NCBI RefSeq assembly: GCF_020731355.1
Contig: NZ_JAJFZK010000012.1
Span: forward strand, 1 to 64,000
Length of the DNA: 64,000 nt
Reading direction: 5' to 3'
Origin: Bacillus sp. REN16
GTDB taxonomy: Bacteria > Bacillota > Bacilli > Bacillales > Bacillaceae_L
Positions 61,298 to 64,000 of the stretch are shown here, piece by piece (positions within the stretch are counted from its first letter, which is position 1; each line of letters begins with the position of its first letter). A program made the position numbers and the translations under genes. Under the pieces are notes generated by a model. That model was not told the origin of the DNA and made no database searches. It saw only the letters and a list, made by a program, of their open reading frames with translations.

Positions 61298-61798
61298 TCA
61301 TTTTTTACGTAATTTGATCATCCTGTACATATAATAACCCATTGTTCCAAAAATAGACACGAAGAACCCAATCATTGACCACATGCCAAAACCTTCATTT
61401 CCTTTGGCGACATTGATCATTTCCCAAGCTCCAATCGTCAAAAAGAAAGTAAGAAAGAAATTCATTGTAATGAGCATTTTTCGTGAGTTTCTGTAAATGC
61501 CTTCAGCGTTTTCAGGTGTGACTTCAATAGGATAATTATGAATATGTGGAAATTTACTTAAGATAAACATCATCTTAAATAAAAAAGTGGCGATAATCGG
61601 CAGAATCAGGACACTTGCCTTTCCACCCCAACCATCTGGCTCCCCAGCAAAGTTAAAATGTGTTGGTACTCGATCTGGAATTTCGCCCCAATTCACAATG
61701 ATAAATACATATATTCCTAGTAAAAATAAAATTGAGAGTGACTCTAACATTTTTTCATATAGCGTTTTCGGCAGCTTCAATACCGGTTTTTCAGACAT
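61298..61798 (-). CDS. DUF1648 membrane protein
   Basis: About 166 aa with four TM segments and the DUF1648 phrase RVPTHFNFAGEPDGWGGKAS between TM1 and TM2. Related proteins (YhdP/SdpI group) include immunity functions, but no toxin gene is next to it. Start ATG 61798 behind AAGGAGTGG. Its ribosome site is in the stem of a hairpin (see 61804-61841). Confidence 0.78.
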   Translation of the reverse strand: MSEKPVLKLPKTLYEKMLESLSILFLLGIYVFIIVNWGEIPDRVPTHFNFAGEPDGWGGKASVLILPIIATFLFKMMFILSKFPHIHNYPIEVTPENAEGIYRNSRKMLITMNFFLTFFLTIGAWEMINVAKGNEGFGMWSMIGFFVSIFGTMGYYMYRMIKLRKK

Positions 61799-61803
61799 AA
61801 AAA

Positions 61804-61841
61804 CCACTCCTTATCATATTTTTTATACGAATAAGGAGCGG
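61804..61841 (-). terminator. Terminator that buries the next gene's ribosome binding site
   Basis: CTCCTTAT / ATAAGGAG plus flanking CC/GG, 16-base loop, followed on the minus strand by TTTTT and the ATG of the DUF1648 gene. It can act as terminator of the ABC operon and as a translation-blocking hairpin. Confidence 0.65.
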
Positions 61842-61876
61842 TAAAAGTTTCATTTTTGGAACATCCTCGTTGATAT

Positions 61877-62950
61877 TTACTTCTTTCCGAATTGCATTCG
61901 AGCTCCTGCTAATTTTGTGAGGACGAAATAAGCAATGATGCCGAATCCAAGTCCTCCCAAGTGATAGGATAAGAGGCTTGGAAGTTCCTTGTACGCAAGA
62001 GACGAACCAATTACCATTCCACCTAAGAGGTAGAAACAGATGAAGACACCTGCTTTTAGGTACGGAAAGAGCTCCTCATAAGCCAAGACTTTCCCGTTAT
62101 TCTCACTTTTGAATCGAGGCGATAATCGCTTAATCAAATATAACGAGATGAAAGTTACAATTATCGGAATGATGATTACAGATAATGAACTTAAAAAACC
62201 AGCTTGTTTCCAAACAAAAATTTCATTAATATCACGTTCAAAATCCATTAATAGCAATGGAAATGATAGACTTTCAACAAAGTTATCAAACTTTTGGATT
62301 CCGAAGTTTTCCTTAATAAATGAGTTTCCTGTGATCGCGATATAGTGCTGCGCAATACCCTTGATGACTAGGTTATATAGTCCATATGGCAAAAATAGAA
62401 AGATCAAACTGAATGCAAGTTGTGAAACATAGCTTGCTCCAATTAAGCCAATAAACAAACTAAACGTATATACGCCAGTTAAAGTTGCAAGTGCAAGTAA
62501 AAAGTAATATCCGAGTGCACCTAATGATAGATACTCATTCAGCACAGAATTCCCCAGGATAATCATTGAAATTACCACACTTACACCCAATGCCAATGCT
62601 AAATGAAAAACGCCAAAAATCCACTTTGAGAAAAAGATGTCACTTCTTTTATATGGTAATGCCAGCGTAAAATCCAGGCTTTGATTTGTTCGTTCTAAAC
62701 CGATTAAGGATGTGGCCAATAGAATAGCTGCCAACACTTGAAATAATCCTACTTCTAAAAAGTTTCCAAAGTATAATGCATATGGGTCTGAATTGCCCCA
62801 TTCGTCCCAGTGTAAAAGCGAATACTCCTCAATGCTTAAAAAATTATTCAGTTTATATGGAAAGTAAAGACAAACCAACCAAAGTGCCCACACTACAAAC
62901 TTTGACTGCTTATAATTTCTAAGCCAAAGTGCTTTATTAAACAATGTCAT
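61877..62950 (-). CDS. ABC transporter permease (ABC-2 type, YtrC-like)
   Basis: 357 aa with about eight to ten TM segments. The N-terminal SLIGLERTNQSLDFTLALPYKRSDIF phrase is typical of ABC-2 permeases encoded with GntR-type regulators (ytrABC). Overlaps the ATPase gene by 14 bp. Substrate unknown; cell-envelope stress or antibiotic efflux is typical for the group. Confidence 0.8.
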   Translation of the reverse strand: MTLFNKALWLRNYKQSKFVVWALWLVCLYFPYKLNNFLSIEEYSLLHWDEWGNSDPYALYFGNFLEVGLFQVLAAILLATSLIGLERTNQSLDFTLALPYKRSDIFFSKWIFGVFHLALALGVSVVISMIILGNSVLNEYLSLGALGYYFLLALATLTGVYTFSLFIGLIGASYVSQLAFSLIFLFLPYGLYNLVIKGIAQHYIAITGNSFIKENFGIQKFDNFVESLSFPLLLMDFERDINEIFVWKQAGFLSSLSVIIIPIIVTFISLYLIKRLSPRFKSENNGKVLAYEELFPYLKAGVFICFYLLGGMVIGSSLAYKELPSLLSYHLGGLGFGIIAYFVLTKLAGARMQFGKK

Positions 62951-63821
62951 CCCCTCCTAATGCCGACACAAACATGTCTTCTAACGACATATGCAATTCC
63001 TCCAAAAGTAATGGTTGTTGATCTTTTAAACTTGATATTATTTCTTCGGAATTTCCTTTTATTAAAAAGGTGTTTACACGTCCAATTTGGGACAGAATTT
63101 CTATGTTTGGAAATTGCTTGATTTCTTCAGGGATGCCATTTTCTTTAAAAACCACCTGAACTTTTTTATAATGAAGTCTCGCATCATCCATTGTGACGAT
63201 TGATTCTACCTCGCCATCCTTTAATATAATGAGTGTATCTGCGATTTTTTCCAGTTCATCCAAATGGTGGCTTGAAATTAGAAGTGAAATCCTTGATTCA
63301 GACACTTCCTCTAAAAGAAACTGGAGAATTTTTCTTTTTACAATCGCATCAAGCCCATTTGTTGGTTCATCTAAAATAATCAGTTTTGCTCGAGTAGAAA
63401 TAGCCAAAACGATAAATAACAAGGCCTTCATTCCACGTGAGAAGTTTCGAATTTTCCGCTTTTCCGGAAGATTGAAACGCTGTAAAAGCTGATAAAAATA
63501 ATCTTTATCGAAATTCAGATAAATCGCTTCATATAAACTCACTAGCTCTTTGATACTGTACCCATTAAATGTTGAATTTGAATCAGGAACAAATACCATT
63601 TCCCCTTTAACCTCAGGGTTTCCTACAATATTTTTCCCTTGAAACAGAACCTCCCCTTGATCCGCATCTAAAATGCCAACGAGACTCCGTAAAAGTGTTG
63701 TTTTTCCCACTCCATTTCGTCCGACCAAGCCGACAATTGAGCCTTCACCAATTGAAAAGGAAATATTTTTTAAAATCCTTTCTCCCTCAATGCTTTTTGA
63801 AAGATTGTTAACATTAAGCAT
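62937..63821 (-). CDS. ABC transporter ATP-binding protein (YtrB-like)
   Basis: 294 aa. Walker A GLVGRNGVGKTTLLRSL, signature FSRGMKALLFIV (serine-arginine variant), Walker B LIILDEPTNGLD, H-loop SSHHLDE. Overlaps both the GntR-like gene (8 bp) and the permease gene, so a three-gene operon is certain in layout. Confidence 0.87.
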   Translation of the reverse strand: MLNVNNLSKSIEGERILKNISFSIGEGSIVGLVGRNGVGKTTLLRSLVGILDADQGEVLFQGKNIVGNPEVKGEMVFVPDSNSTFNGYSIKELVSLYEAIYLNFDKDYFYQLLQRFNLPEKRKIRNFSRGMKALLFIVLAISTRAKLIILDEPTNGLDAIVKRKILQFLLEEVSESRISLLISSHHLDELEKIADTLIILKDGEVESIVTMDDARLHYKKVQVVFKENGIPEEIKQFPNIEILSQIGRVNTFLIKGNSEEIISSLKDQQPLLLEELHMSLEDMFVSALGGDDIV

Positions 63822-64000
63822 CCCTGTCCTTCCCCCCTAATTCATCGACATATTTCTCAATCCATTCTACAAAGGTTTCTTTATTTATCCCAAGATAAGA
63901 AGCTTCTACGAGTAAAAGCTTTAATGATTGTTTGATTTCCTCCACTTTTTCATCATCTACCCTTTTTGGAAGTTGTTTGGAAACAAATGTACCCTTTCCT
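63814..64000 (-). CDS. GntR-family regulator (YtrA subgroup), C-terminal part, cut by window end
   Basis: The frame enters at the right edge with GKGTFVSKQLP, the end of the winged-helix domain of GntR proteins, and continues KRVDDEKVEEIKQSLKLLLV ... WIEKYVDELGGKD to a stop at 63814. The short C-terminus after GTFV fits the YtrA subgroup. Start lies beyond the window. Confidence 0.72.
   Translation of the reverse strand, partial: GKGTFVSKQLPKRVDDEKVEEIKQSLKLLLVEASYLGINKETFVEWIEKYVDELGGKDRDA

Overview
The window looks like chromosomal DNA of a Gram-positive, endospore-forming Bacillaceae (Bacillus sensu lato). It is AT-rich, genes mostly start behind strong AGGAGG-type ribosome binding sites (GTG and TTG starts are frequent), and many genes resemble B. 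subtilis genes: bioY/bioB, yhfW, ywaC, trhO(ybfQ), a kinB-like kinase, ycgJ, thiMED with a TPP riboswitch, ysfBCD and a ytrABC-like set. BirA, Spo0A and CcpA (cre) type sites also fit. I found no rRNA, tRNA, CRISPR array or intact insertion sequence. The species cannot be named from this alone.

Layout. 0-4 kb: biotin uptake and synthesis (bioY-bioB) behind a BirA-type operator, the Rieske oxidoreductase yhfW, a 52-bp tandem repeat and a gene remnant. 4-8.6 kb: a two-domain AhpD-like protein, then a sigma factor / membrane protein / ABC transporter operon whose permease gene is frameshifted. 8.7-17.3 kb: aspartase, an atypical SDR, an EamA exporter, a three-gene unit (unannotated 40-aa ORF, small alarmone synthetase YwaC, TetR regulator) behind a promoter with three identical-type palindromes, then a divergent MFS exporter and XRE-TPR regulator pair separated by two 17-bp palindromes, and TatD. 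17.4-24.9 kb: first copy of a dispersed structured element, trhO, a KinB-like kinase with two Spo0A boxes, a ParA-like ATPase with an unknown partner, a methyltransferase, and the riboswitch-controlled thiMED operon. 25-34 kb: PadR/HAAS pair, peptidases, oxidoreductase, UDG-like protein, kynureninase, Eis-like acetyltransferase and several small membrane proteins.

34-47.5 kb is the metabolic core: a complete reductive pyrimidine degradation module. PreT/PreA reduce uracil or thymine, dihydropyrimidinase opens the ring, an M20 amidohydrolase releases beta-alanine (or beta-aminoisobutyrate), a class III aminotransferase and MmsA convert it to acetyl-CoA (or propionyl-CoA), and Ald would return alanine to pyruvate. 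An NCS2 permease supplies substrate and a PucR-family protein is the likely regulator. Two candidate cre sites suggest catabolite repression. 47.6-64 kb: mnmH, a CdaR-type regulator with a GlcD/GlcF oxidase, a non-canonical AddAB-like helicase/nuclease pair, cutC and a GntR-ABC operon cut by the window end.

The points most worth a second look are the triple-palindrome promoter of the 40-aa ORF/ywaC/tetR unit (13.6-13.8 kb), the dispersed ~180-bp element found at the 3' ends of two unrelated genes (17.4 and 37.9 kb), the tandem box upstream of preT, the chromosomal ParA pair and the second AddAB-like pair. All functions are inferred from sequence recognition by eye; no database search was run.
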